From the NCBI RefSeq assembly GCF_007846095.1, contig NZ_VOEI01000004.1, positions 124,001-188,000 of the forward strand: 64,000 bases of DNA. The letters run 5' to 3'. Position 1 is the first letter of the stretch, and each line of letters begins with the position of its first letter. The notes under the pieces were generated by a model that saw nothing but the letters and a program-made list of their open reading frames with translations, searched no databases and was not told where the DNA came from. Positions 26,079-34,619 of the stretch are shown piece by piece. The position numbers and the translations under genes were made by a program. This DNA is from Mucilaginibacter achroorhodeus. GTDB taxonomy: Bacteria; Bacteroidota; Bacteroidia; Sphingobacteriales; Sphingobacteriaceae.

Positions 26079-27385
26079 ACGGTAAATAATGATAAGTTGT
26101 TTTTCTCTTTAATGCCTTTACGCGCACTTTGCATGAAATAAATAAGTGACAATGTGCCGCTAATGCCGCCAATGATGGATAATACCAATAAGCCGTCCTT
26201 AAAAAATAAATTCCAGCTAATGTGCGGGTTCCCCAGCTCTTTCAGTAACAATACGCTTATACTGCCCAGGTAGCCAATGGCATCGGCAACGTACATAATA
26301 AAACCTACGTTACTTTTGTAGTGGAAAGACGCGATCATCCTTTCAAAAAATATGGCATTGTAGGGCACATAGCCTGCGTATAGGCCAAGGCCGGCAATGG
26401 TCATCCACCAGATAGGGCTGATAACGCCGGCGTTAAAAAATATTGTTGCCAAACCTGCCAACAGGCAACCGCATATAATAAAAATATGGATAACAGCGAA
26501 CGCTCTCAGGTTATTTCTGATGAGGATAAGCAGACTGATGCCCGCTAAAACTGCAACAGAGATCACCGAATCGATGCTGGCAAAAATGCCATTGTTTTTA
26601 ATACCTAATCCGTGCCATATCTCAACTTCAAAGTTATCGCGGATATCACGCATCACGGTGAGTAGAACGTAAACAATAACTGTTAAAATTATACCGGGTA
26701 AAAAGCGAATTAAAAAAGCTTTGCGTTCAGCGGCGTCCATCGGTAAGCGCTCGGTACGTAAAGCCTTATCTTCCGCCGTTGGCGCCGGCATCACTTCTAA
26801 AAATAGTACAAACAATAGTAACGGGACCACGAAAAAAGCACCGGTTATAAAAGGCATGGTATATTCGCTTACGTGCATGTTGCTCATGATATTGCGGGCA
26901 ACCGTTTTTACGAACCCCGAAGCAAATATTAAACTGATGGATAACACCGCAGCCATAAATTCGGTAGCCTTGCGGCCTTCCAGGTAACCGAAAACCAGGC
27001 CCCATATCATCCCCAGCGGGAAGCCGTTTATAAACAGGCAAATGATGTTATAAGGTGCCGGGATAACAGCAAAGAGGAGCAAAGCAAGCCATGAGATAGC
27101 TATGAGCATCAATATACTTTTACCCCGGCTTTTCGATCTCACCTCCGCTATAAACCTAATGCCGTAGAACTTACTAAGCATATAACCCAGCACCTGCGCT
27201 ATCACCAGCCAGGCTTTGTAATCTACGTGCAGGTACTGATGCCCCGTAAACGTGCCTGCCGCAAACGCTTTTCTGAAAGCATACATGGATGTGTATGCAC
27301 CAAAAGCAGCCAGCCCGGCCAAAACCGAAGTAAGCCCATAAGGCCATTTTGAAACGCGGTTGCGTAAATGGTTAAGCAATTGCAT
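26075..27385 (-). CDS. DUF5690 family membrane protein, MFS-like (candidate phosphonate transporter)
   Basis: 436 residues with about twelve hydrophobic helices and an MFS feel: SVLAGLAAFGAYTSMYAFRKAFAAG in the first helices and GFPLGMIWGLVFGYLEGRKATEF in the middle. The first helices resemble organophosphate:phosphate antiporters of the UhpT/GlpT type (YFxRKxF-like), which supports a phosphorylated or phosphonate substrate. It overlaps genes on both sides (4 and 14 bases), so it belongs to the catabolic operon. Transport of a phosphonate across the inner membrane is inferred. Confidence 0.75.
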   Translation of the reverse strand: MQLLNHLRNRVSKWPYGLTSVLAGLAAFGAYTSMYAFRKAFAAGTFTGHQYLHVDYKAWLVIAQVLGYMLSKFYGIRFIAEVRSKSRGKSILMLIAISWLALLLFAVIPAPYNIICLFINGFPLGMIWGLVFGYLEGRKATEFMAAVLSISLIFASGFVKTVARNIMSNMHVSEYTMPFITGAFFVVPLLLFVLFLEVMPAPTAEDKALRTERLPMDAAERKAFLIRFLPGIILTVIVYVLLTVMRDIRDNFEVEIWHGLGIKNNGIFASIDSVISVAVLAGISLLILIRNNLRAFAVIHIFIICGCLLAGLATIFFNAGVISPIWWMTIAGLGLYAGYVPYNAIFFERMIASFHYKSNVGFIMYVADAIGYLGSISVLLLKELGNPHISWNLFFKDGLLVLSIIGGISGTLSLIYFMQSARKGIKEKNNLSLFTV

Positions 27386-28076
27386 CGCTCTTTTCAGTAA
27401 CTATCGCTACAACGTCTGCTATGTTATCTATGATGTGGGTAGGTTGATAGGTCTCCAGTTGTTCACGGGTAAAAGCACCTGTCGTAACCGCGATGATATA
27501 TTTGCATCCTACATTTTTGCCTTCGTTGATATCAACCTCTGTGTCGCCAACTTTTGCAACTTCTGCGGGGTTAGTAACCCCTGCTTCTTTCATAATATAA
27601 TGGATCATTGCAGGATCCGGCCTGCCGGCTGGCACTTCATCAGAGCATATCATGTAATCGAACAAACCGCGCTCACGCCATTTAAGATTGTTAATGATGC
27701 TATCGGCAATAATGCGCGAGAAGCCGGTGTTCAAACCAACCTTGATGCCTTGCTCGCGTAAGTAAAGCAGCGTTTCTTCTGCATTGGGCAAAGCTTCCAG
27801 ATCGGTTGCATTGCGATAATGATTTACAAGGGTATCTACAAAATATTGATGAATTGCGCTTACTAACTTATCCGTTGATTTATTTGGGTCAGCCTCATGG
27901 CGTTCAAGCATGGTTCTTATAGCCAGTTTTTTTTCATAGCCCATTAAAGGTGCTATCTCATGCAATGGAACATCGTAACCATATTTTGCAAGAGACGACT
28001 TAAAAGTGTCCATCACTCCGCTTTCATCCGCCACTGTTGTGCCGGCCATATCGAATACCACAAGTTTAATAGGCAT
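27372..28076 (-). CDS. Phosphonatase-like HAD hydrolase (TIGR03351, PhnX-like)
   Basis: 234 residues. The HAD motif I is FDMAGTTV (nucleophile Asp9) in the DxAGT form that marks PhnX and its nearest relatives. The cap has MGYEKK (Lys49/50), aligned with the Schiff-base Lys of phosphonoacetaldehyde hydrolase. An Arg (PAGRPDP) replaces the usual HAD Lys, again as in phosphonatases, and VGDTEVDINEG supplies the metal-binding acids. Expected reaction: C-P cleavage of phosphonoacetaldehyde or a close analogue to release phosphate. First gene of the catabolic operon; a shared control element lies 20 bases upstream of its ATG. Confidence 0.85.
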   Translation of the reverse strand: MPIKLVVFDMAGTTVADESGVMDTFKSSLAKYGYDVPLHEIAPLMGYEKKLAIRTMLERHEADPNKSTDKLVSAIHQYFVDTLVNHYRNATDLEALPNAEETLLYLREQGIKVGLNTGFSRIIADSIINNLKWRERGLFDYMICSDEVPAGRPDPAMIHYIMKEAGVTNPAEVAKVGDTEVDINEGKNVGCKYIIAVTTGAFTREQLETYQPTHIIDNIADVVAIVTEKSDAIA

Positions 28077-28096
28077 GCTAAATTGAATTTTTGTTT

Positions 28097-28131
28097 AGCA
28101 ATATTAAACATTGTTTATTAAATATAAACTA
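28097..28131 (-). promoter_or_regulatory. Shared control element, copy 1 (hydrolase operon)
   Basis: On the minus strand this reads as GTTTA-N7-TAAAC-N3-GTTTA followed by ATATTGCT. It matches 29 of 35 bases of copy 2 at 29595-29629. The three five-base half-sites are at 28105-28129. TAAAC-N3-GTTTA is a palindrome of the size an XRE dimer would bind, and GTTTA-N18-TAATATTG could double as a promoter. It sits in the 74-base gap between the XRE-cupin gene and the hydrolase. Confidence 0.6.
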
Positions 28132-28150
28132 AGCTTGTGTTAAGAATACT

Positions 28151-28738
28151 TTAACCGCTTGCAGTATTCTCAAAAAAGTAGATCACCAGCATGCTTGCTT
28201 TACCTTTGCCAATATTGCGGGGGGTATGTGGTATCCGGCCGTCAAAGAGCATGCTGTCACCTTCATTTAACTGATAAGTGGTATCGTTTCCGAATAAGTA
28301 TTCTACGTCTCCTTTAATTATATACTTGTATTCATACGCCTCTGTCTCAACCAGGGGGCGATGCGCATTGGGTTCAAGCTCAAGTATTACGATGTCGACA
28401 GTTGAGTTTTTTATAGATTGGGTAAATATGCGCTGATAACCAAATCCTTCTGCATGCTCTTTCTCAAAACGTTCGTAATCACTTTTGCGCTTTATGATCA
28501 GGGGAAACTTTTGATCGGCATGACGGATATCTTTAAAGAACACATTGAGGTCTATATCCAAAGCTCTAACTATATCTATTAATACGATAAGTGAGGGTAT
28601 GGTACGGCTGTTCTCTATTTGTGATATAAGGCCTTTACTTACATTGGCTTTGGTTGCCAGTTCTTGTACGGTGATGTTTTTTTCGCGGCGTTTTTCTTTA
28701 ATACGATTGCTTATTTGTATCAGGATATCGTCTTCCAT
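28151..28738 (-). CDS. XRE family regulator with C-terminal cupin
   Basis: 195 residues. An N-terminal Cro/C1 helix-turn-helix (ITVQELATKANVSKGLISQIENSRTIPS, about 22-49) is joined to a cupin barrel at 110-190 (EYKYIIKGDVEYLFGNDTTYQLNEGDSMLFDGRIPHTPRN). Cupins in such regulators usually sense a small metabolite. It stands between the catabolic operon (downstream, same strand) and the PhnZ-like gene (divergent), so it is the obvious local regulator of the phosphonate locus. The repeated GTTTA/TAAAC element is its best candidate operator. Inducer not known. Confidence 0.85.
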   Translation of the reverse strand: MEDDILIQISNRIKEKRREKNITVQELATKANVSKGLISQIENSRTIPSLIVLIDIVRALDIDLNVFFKDIRHADQKFPLIIKRKSDYERFEKEHAEGFGYQRIFTQSIKNSTVDIVILELEPNAHRPLVETEAYEYKYIIKGDVEYLFGNDTTYQLNEGDSMLFDGRIPHTPRNIGKGKASMLVIYFFENTASG

Positions 28739-28809
28739 TGCTTAATTAAGGTTGTTGGAAGGCGGCAAAGTATAGATTATAAAAACATAAGTCAAGTAAA
28801 AATAAGTTT

Positions 28810-28849
28810 ACAGATGTTAAAAAAAGTTAAGTTATATTTAATCATCTGT
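28810..28849. promoter_or_regulatory. Inverted repeat between divergent regulator and PhnZ-like genes
   Basis: ACAGATG at 28810-28816 pairs perfectly with CATCTGT at 28843-28849. Inside it, bases 28830-28842 (AGTTATATTTAAT) resemble one half of the shared GTTTA/TAAAC element with one base missing. A weak third control site is possible. Confidence 0.3.
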
Positions 28850-28897
28850 GGTTAATAAGCAGTTAACATGTCGTTTTTTCTTTTGTAAGATATTAAG

Positions 28898-29491
28898 ATG
28901 GAATTAGAGAAGCTTACCCCGGAAGAAGTAGTAGAAAAAGTTTTTGCCCTGTACGAGCAACATGGTGATGAAGACTACATAGGTGAACCGGTATCGCAAT
29001 TAGAACATATGGCCCAGGCGGCAGATCTCGCCAAAGCCGAAGGTTACGATGACGAGGTGGTGCTGGCTGCGTTCTTTCATGATATAGGCCACCTGTGCGC
29101 AGCAAAGGGAGAAGCAGAAAGTATGGATGGCATGGGAAACGTTGACCATGAAAAGCTGGGCGCCGATTATCTTATAGGCTTAGGTTTTTCTAAACGTATG
29201 GCTAATCTGGTGCAGGGCCACGTAATAGCTAAACGTTACCTTACTTTTAAATATCCCGATTATTACGAAAAGCTTTCCCCGGCGAGTCGTACAACATTAA
29301 ATTTCCAGGGCGGCGTAATGAGTGCTCGCGAGGCCGAAGCATTTGAAGCGGATCCGGATAAGGACCTGATCATCCGCTTTAGGCATTGGGATGATGAGGC
29401 CAAAATAGAGCACATTCCTGTAACCAGCATTGATGAGCTGAAAAGGATGGCACTTAACCATCTTCAAAAGAACAAAGCTACTTTACAATAA
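28898..29491 (+). CDS. HD-domain mixed-valent iron oxygenase, PhnZ-like (TIGR03276)
   Basis: 197 residues. HD-fold metal ligands are visible: His37, His61-Asp62 (FFHDIGH) and His65, with His84 after them. Tyr27 and Glu30 (DYIGEP) match, at constant offset, the Tyr/Glu pair that gates the di-iron site of PhnZ. PhnZ uses O2 to cleave (R)-1-hydroxy-2-aminoethylphosphonate to glycine and phosphate. The family is named for its place in phosphonate-degradation operons. The usual partner hydroxylase PhnY is not in the window. It starts the + strand arm of the locus, 178 bases ahead of susC. Confidence 0.85.
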   Translation: MELEKLTPEEVVEKVFALYEQHGDEDYIGEPVSQLEHMAQAADLAKAEGYDDEVVLAAFFHDIGHLCAAKGEAESMDGMGNVDHEKLGADYLIGLGFSKRMANLVQGHVIAKRYLTFKYPDYYEKLSPASRTTLNFQGGVMSAREAEAFEADPDKDLIIRFRHWDDEAKIEHIPVTSIDELKRMALNHLQKNKATLQ

Positions 29492-29594
29492 TCAGTGTTA
29501 AATTAATTGCACTTGTTTGTAATGAAACCGTTAGTAAAAATGCCCGCTCTTAACATTTAACCCCTTAAAGTTTAAAGCTTCCTTAACTTAGGCT

Positions 29595-29629
29595 TAGTTT
29601 AATAATAATAAACAAAGTTTAGTATTGCT
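29595..29629 (+). promoter_or_regulatory. Shared control element, copy 2 (susC operon)
   Basis: Half-sites GTTTA (29597-29601), TAAAC (29609-29613) and GTTTA (29617-29621) keep the N7 and N3 spacing of copy 1. It is followed by TAGTATTG, close to the TAnnTTTG -7 consensus, 18 bases after the first half-site. The ATG of susC is 40 bases downstream. Confidence 0.6.
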
Positions 29630-29669
29630 GCTGGTAAAATCAAACTAACAAACAGATTTTAAAAAGCAG

Positions 29670-32600
29670 ATGAAACAAATTTACCTTTATCTTAAAAGAG
29701 TGGCTATCGCTGTGATATGCTGCCTTTCACCCGCAATTTTGTTCGCCCAGAACAAAATTTCAGGTACAGTAACAGATGAGACCAAACAGCCCTTACCGGG
29801 CGTTAGCGTTATGTTACAAGGTACCAACCAGGGCACTACAACCGACCTTTACGGCCGCTTTATCATCAATGCCTCGAAAGGACAGGTATTGGTTTTTAAA
29901 TTCTTAGGGTTTACAGAGCAACAGGTAACCATAGGAAGCACAACCAACATGATAGTTGCCCTTAAAGGCGATAGTAAAACCCTTAACGAGGTGGTAGTTA
30001 CCGCCCTTGGTGTTAGCAAAGACGCCCGCAAGGTCGGTTACGCCGTGCAAACCGTAAACGGCAGCGATCTAACTTTGGCCCGCGATCCTAACCCTATAAC
30101 AGGCTTAACCGGTAAGGTAGCTGGTTTATCGGTAGGTGCATCCGCCGAGTTGCTTGGCGCACCAAGCGTGAGGTTGAGAGGTAATGCTATATCACTATAT
30201 GTGGTAGATGGTTTTCCCATCAACACCGACACTTACAATATCAGCCCTGATGATATAGAAACTTACACCGTGTTAAAAGGCCCGGCTGCTGCCGCGCTTT
30301 ACGGCAATCGTGCTCAATATGGTGCAATTTTAATAACAACTAAAAAGGGTAATAAAAACAAAAAAGGCTTAACGGTTGATATCAACAGCTCAACCGTAAT
30401 AAACACCGGATTTTTGGCTTTCCCACGTGTGCAAAAATCATACGGCGCAGGTGAAAATACGTTTTACGAATTTGTGGATGGTAAAGGTGGTGCACCGGGT
30501 GGTGTAGATGCCGACTATGACGTTTGGGGACCTTATTTTGCAGGTCAGTTAATCAAACAGTATGATAGCCCGGTTATTAACGGCGTAAGGCAAGCAACTC
30601 CTTATACCGCTCGTGGTGCTAATAATCTTGCAAATTTTTTGCGTACAGGTTACCAAACCAATAACAACGTTGCTTTAACTGCAAATGGCGATACCTATAA
30701 CATCCGCCTTTCAGCATCTCAACAACACCAGAACAGCTACATTCCTGAGCAATATCTTGATATTGCTAACGCTAATATATACGCTTCGTTCAATCCAAAC
30801 TCACGCTGGAAATTTGAAGGTAACGTAAACTTTAACCGCCAAACTACAGACAACTTCCCGGATGTTAGCTATGGCCCAAACAGCTTGATATACAACGTGG
30901 CTATCTGGACAGGTGCCGACTGGGATGTTAACGCACCTGATATTAAAGCTATCTGGCAGCCGGGTAAGGTAGGGGTACAATCGCAATTTGCTGAGTACAC
31001 CCGTTACCACAACCCCTGGTTAATGGTTAAGGAATGGACGCGCGGCCATTACAAAAACAACACCACCGGTTATTTGTCAGCTAACTTTAAGATCAATAAC
31101 AACCTGAATGCAACCCTGCGCTCACAAATTGATACTTACGGCTTGCTGCGTACAGAAAAGATGCCTTACTCTGCCCACCCATATGGTCGTGAAGGTAACA
31201 TGGGCGACTATCGCGAAGATCGCCGCAACTTGTTTGATAACAACACAGAGTTAATGATCAACTACGATTATACCATTGCCAAGTTCCTTAACTTATCAGG
31301 TTTGGTTGGTGGTAACATGCGTAATTTTAGCTACAACTCAAACTGGGCTTCAACAGACTATCTGAACGTGCCGGAAGTATACTCTTTCAGCAACTCCATG
31401 AACCCTGTTCAGGCAAGCAGTTTCAGATCTGATATGCGCGTTCTGAGTGCTTATTATTCATTGGATGCAAGCTTTGGTAAATACGCTACCTTATCAAATA
31501 CTTTACGTATTGATAAATCTTCAGCGTTTCAAACACCAACTACTTATTTATACCCAAGTGTATCACTAAGTACAGTTATTTCTGATTATGTGCAATTGCC
31601 TGAATTTATTAGCTATTTAAAAGCTCGTGGCTCATACTCCAACATCCGTTCTGATGCTACAGCTACAACAATAGGGCCTGCACCATTCAGTTCTATCACG
31701 GCTTTAGGTGGTAGTCCAAATACTTCTAATCCATTAATGACCAATCCACTTGGTTACGGTACTGTTTATGCGTCGCCTTACAACGGCCCATCTTACGCTT
31801 TGAACACATCGTTCACCACAGGTAAGGTGTACAACAGCCAAACTGCTGGTTACGCAACAGACTACCTTTTTCAATCAGGCATCAAAACCTCAACCCGTGT
31901 AAACTACGAGGAAGGTTTGGATATCAAATTCCTGCAAAACAGATTGGGTTTAAGTGCTACCGCCTTCCAGTATGTGGATGGTCCGCAGATCTTGGCTAAT
32001 GCCATCTCAACTGCATCGGGTTACACAATTGAGTACGTTAACGCCTTAAAAACCAAAAAGACCGGTTACGAGCTTTCTTTACAAGGAACACCAATAAAAG
32101 ATCTAAGCGGTTTTAGCTGGAATGTTTTGGTGAACGTATCTACATTTAAGGATAAGTATCTCGAATTACCTAAAGGACAAGATACTTACCAAACATTCTT
32201 TAGAGAAGGTGACCGTACTGATAAATTGTATGGTACCGCATTCGTAAGAACACCGCAAGGCCAGGTAATTAATGATGCTGCTGGTAAGCCTCTTATTAAC
32301 CCTGTGCCACAGTATCTGGGTAATATGAATGCCAATTACGCATGGGCTGTAAACAACAGATTGCAGTACAAAAACTTCAGTATGAGCTTCCAGTTTGACG
32401 GCTCTGTAGGTGGTGTAATGGTTGATTATATGCACAACAAAACCATGCGCGGAGGTGCAAACATTGAAACCGCCGAAGGCGCTTTGGGTGCTGCCCGCTA
32501 CCAGGATTGGTCAAACTACGGCAAAGCCGGTTATACCGGTAGCTATGTAGGTGAGGGTGTACAAATTTCAAATGGTGGTGTTATCAACTATAACTCAACC

Positions 32601-32954
32601 ACGGGTGCAGTACTTAACTACGGCGATCTGCAATACAAGCAAAACGGTACCAAAACCTTTGTGCAGGATTATGTAAGTAAATATTACGGTGCAGACGAGG
32701 CTAACCTGATGAGCAAAACCTTCTCGAAACTGCGCGAGGTTACATTCGGCTTTACCTTCCCTAAACAATGGCTGCAAAAATCATTCATTCAAAAGGCATC
32801 AGTATCTGTTTATGGTCGTAACCTGCTTTATTTCTATAAAGACAAACGCTTTAAAGATGTTGACCTTGACCAGTATAACTATGCTACAAGCTTAAGTGGT
32901 TTACAATCGCCAACTGTGCGTAGTTATGGCCTTAACCTAAATGTATCATTCTAA
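29670..32954 (+). CDS. SusC/RagA family TonB-linked outer membrane protein
   Basis: 1094 residues. A signal peptide ends at AILFAQ (about 26). A carboxypeptidase-like regulatory domain follows (ISGTVTDETKQPLPGVSVML to about 105), then the TonB-box region and plug (NEVVVTALG at about 107; VRLRGN and YVVDGFPI), then a 22-strand barrel. The last residues LNLNVSF end in Phe, as outer-membrane barrels do. With the SusD partner it forms a lidded channel that brings in large or scarce nutrients using TonB energy. Its place behind a shared control element with phosphonate enzymes suggests a phosphonate-bearing ligand rather than a glycan. Confidence 0.9.
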   Translation: MKQIYLYLKRVAIAVICCLSPAILFAQNKISGTVTDETKQPLPGVSVMLQGTNQGTTTDLYGRFIINASKGQVLVFKFLGFTEQQVTIGSTTNMIVALKGDSKTLNEVVVTALGVSKDARKVGYAVQTVNGSDLTLARDPNPITGLTGKVAGLSVGASAELLGAPSVRLRGNAISLYVVDGFPINTDTYNISPDDIETYTVLKGPAAAALYGNRAQYGAILITTKKGNKNKKGLTVDINSSTVINTGFLAFPRVQKSYGAGENTFYEFVDGKGGAPGGVDADYDVWGPYFAGQLIKQYDSPVINGVRQATPYTARGANNLANFLRTGYQTNNNVALTANGDTYNIRLSASQQHQNSYIPEQYLDIANANIYASFNPNSRWKFEGNVNFNRQTTDNFPDVSYGPNSLIYNVAIWTGADWDVNAPDIKAIWQPGKVGVQSQFAEYTRYHNPWLMVKEWTRGHYKNNTTGYLSANFKINNNLNATLRSQIDTYGLLRTEKMPYSAHPYGREGNMGDYREDRRNLFDNNTELMINYDYTIAKFLNLSGLVGGNMRNFSYNSNWASTDYLNVPEVYSFSNSMNPVQASSFRSDMRVLSAYYSLDASFGKYATLSNTLRIDKSSAFQTPTTYLYPSVSLSTVISDYVQLPEFISYLKARGSYSNIRSDATATTIGPAPFSSITALGGSPNTSNPLMTNPLGYGTVYASPYNGPSYALNTSFTTGKVYNSQTAGYATDYLFQSGIKTSTRVNYEEGLDIKFLQNRLGLSATAFQYVDGPQILANAISTASGYTIEYVNALKTKKTGYELSLQGTPIKDLSGFSWNVLVNVSTFKDKYLELPKGQDTYQTFFREGDRTDKLYGTAFVRTPQGQVINDAAGKPLINPVPQYLGNMNANYAWAVNNRLQYKNFSMSFQFDGSVGGVMVDYMHNKTMRGGANIETAEGALGAARYQDWSNYGKAGYTGSYVGEGVQISNGGVINYNSTTGAVLNYGDLQYKQNGTKTFVQDYVSKYYGADEANLMSKTFSKLREVTFGFTFPKQWLQKSFIQKASVSVYGRNLLYFYKDKRFKDVDLDQYNYATSLSGLQSPTVRSYGLNLNVSF

Positions 32955-32972
32955 TAACTGATAGCAGTAAAC

Positions 32973-34571
32973 ATGAAAACGATATTAACGAAATATATAC
33001 TGCCTGCGGCGCTGCTGCTTTCAGTAACAAGTTGTAAAAAAAGCTTTGACGAGCTTTCGCAAAATACTAACGTACCCAATAACGTACCGGCATCACTATT
33101 ATTTAACGGTGTACTTACCAGCACAGCCGAGCTACCAGATGGCCAAAAAGAGATCTATAGCCAGTATTACCTGTATAACTATGATTATTACGGGAATAAT
33201 CGCTATGATTTTGGATCGGGTGACGATTATTACCGGGTACTTAAGAACGTGACTGTGATGGAGAAAGCGGCTGCTGCAACCGGCGGTGCCGCCATTAATC
33301 CTTACGAAGCTTTGGGTAAATTCTTTAAAGCATACCTGTTCAGTAAAATGAGCCTGGAAATGGGTGATATCCCTATGAACGATGCTCTGAAAGGTTTAGA
33401 TAATCTTGAACCAACTTACGATCCTCAAAAAACAGTTATGCTGCAATGTTTGGATTGGCTGGAAAGTGCCAACAGCGATCTGGGACAGTTAATCGCTAAA
33501 CCAAGTGATTTTGGAACGGGAGAAGGTGCTACCTTAAAGAACGATATTTACTTTGGTAATGATCTTACAAAGTGGCAAAAAACCGTAAATGCACTTTATC
33601 TACGTTTACTTGTGCAGTTAAGTAACAAAACCGGCGATACTGACCTGAAAGTTATTACCCGTTTTGCTACTATTATTGCCAACCCATCAAAATATCCGTT
33701 GATGCAAAGCACTGCTGATAACATGCAGTACACCTTTGTTACGCCAACCAATTTTTATCCAATGAACCCGAACAACTTTGGGCAAAGCGGTTCACGTAAA
33801 AATATGTCATCAACATATGTAGGTTTGCTTACCTCGCTTAAAGATCCACGTGTTTATGTCACTGCGGAACCAGCACGAGATCTGGTTGACAAACAAGGTA
33901 AAAGCGCTACTGACTTTGCTTCTTTTGTAGGTGCCGACCCGGGTGAAGACCAGGGAACAATGTACAATAATGCGGGTTTGCAGAAATACTCATTCATTAA
34001 TCGCAAGCACTTTTATTCAACCTACACCGGCGAGCCAAGCGTACAAATAGGCTATCCGGAGTTGATGTTTAATATTGCTGAAGGTATAAACCGTGGTTGG
34101 ACAAGTGGAAATGCTGAGTCTTATTATCAAAGCGGTATCAAGGCATCTATGGCATCATACGGCATTCCTGAGGATGGTGCGTTTACGGCGTATTTCTACC
34201 GCCCGGGTTCAACAAGTGTAACTGTTGATGGTAATTATGATACTTTCCAGATACCAGTAACCTTCAACAATTATTACAGCCAAACAAGTGTAAAATACCA
34301 GGCGGGTACAGCAGGTTTAACACGCATACTTCAACAAAAGTATATAGCGTTGTTCCGCCACTCAGGTTTAGAGTCTTACTTTACGTACCGCCGTACCGGT
34401 GTGCCTAACTTTACTACAGGGCCGGGTACGGGTAACAGCTCGCGTATTGCCAAGCGCTTCCAATATCCTGAAGCTGAACGTACTGCCAATGCCGCAAATT
34501 ATCAAAAAGCGTTACAGAGCCAATACGGTGGTAACGACGATATTAACGGTATTATGTGGATATTAAAATAA
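32973..34571 (+). CDS. SusD/RagB-like outer membrane lipoprotein (SusD_2 type)
   Basis: 532 residues. The lipoprotein signal peptide ends in a lipobox (LLLSVTSCKK), then the SusD-like start SFDELSQNTNVPNNVPASLLFNGVL, typical of the SusD_2 branch that pairs with peptide- and small-ligand SusC proteins. Helical repeats of TPR type follow. It covers the SusC barrel at the cell surface and captures the ligand. The gene begins 18 bases after susC. No glycoside hydrolase lies near it, so this is not an ordinary glycan locus. Confidence 0.88.
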   Translation: MKTILTKYILPAALLLSVTSCKKSFDELSQNTNVPNNVPASLLFNGVLTSTAELPDGQKEIYSQYYLYNYDYYGNNRYDFGSGDDYYRVLKNVTVMEKAAAATGGAAINPYEALGKFFKAYLFSKMSLEMGDIPMNDALKGLDNLEPTYDPQKTVMLQCLDWLESANSDLGQLIAKPSDFGTGEGATLKNDIYFGNDLTKWQKTVNALYLRLLVQLSNKTGDTDLKVITRFATIIANPSKYPLMQSTADNMQYTFVTPTNFYPMNPNNFGQSGSRKNMSSTYVGLLTSLKDPRVYVTAEPARDLVDKQGKSATDFASFVGADPGEDQGTMYNNAGLQKYSFINRKHFYSTYTGEPSVQIGYPELMFNIAEGINRGWTSGNAESYYQSGIKASMASYGIPEDGAFTAYFYRPGSTSVTVDGNYDTFQIPVTFNNYYSQTSVKYQAGTAGLTRILQQKYIALFRHSGLESYFTYRRTGVPNFTTGPGTGNSSRIAKRFQYPEAERTANAANYQKALQSQYGGNDDINGIMWILK

Positions 34572-34583
34572 TTTACATTTACA

Positions 34584-34611
34584 GGGCGGCTTAATAAACC
34601 GCCCTTTTTTA
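34584..34611 (+). terminator. Terminator between susD and the phosphatase-like gene
   Basis: GGGCGG pairs with CCGCCC around a nine-base loop and is followed by six T. It lies 12 bases after the susD stop and 8 bases before the ATG of the next gene on the same strand, so it probably lowers, rather than blocks, expression of that gene. Confidence 0.75.
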
Positions 34612-34619
34612 TTTTCGAT

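Noticed and set aside
28739..28897. Full third copy of the shared GTTTA/TAAAC element
   Set aside because: Only a 13-base partial match with one missing base is present and the half-site spacing is not kept.
29670..34571. Ordinary glycan-degrading PUL
   Set aside because: No glycoside hydrolase, lyase or sugar-sensing regulator is near, while phosphonate enzymes share the control element.
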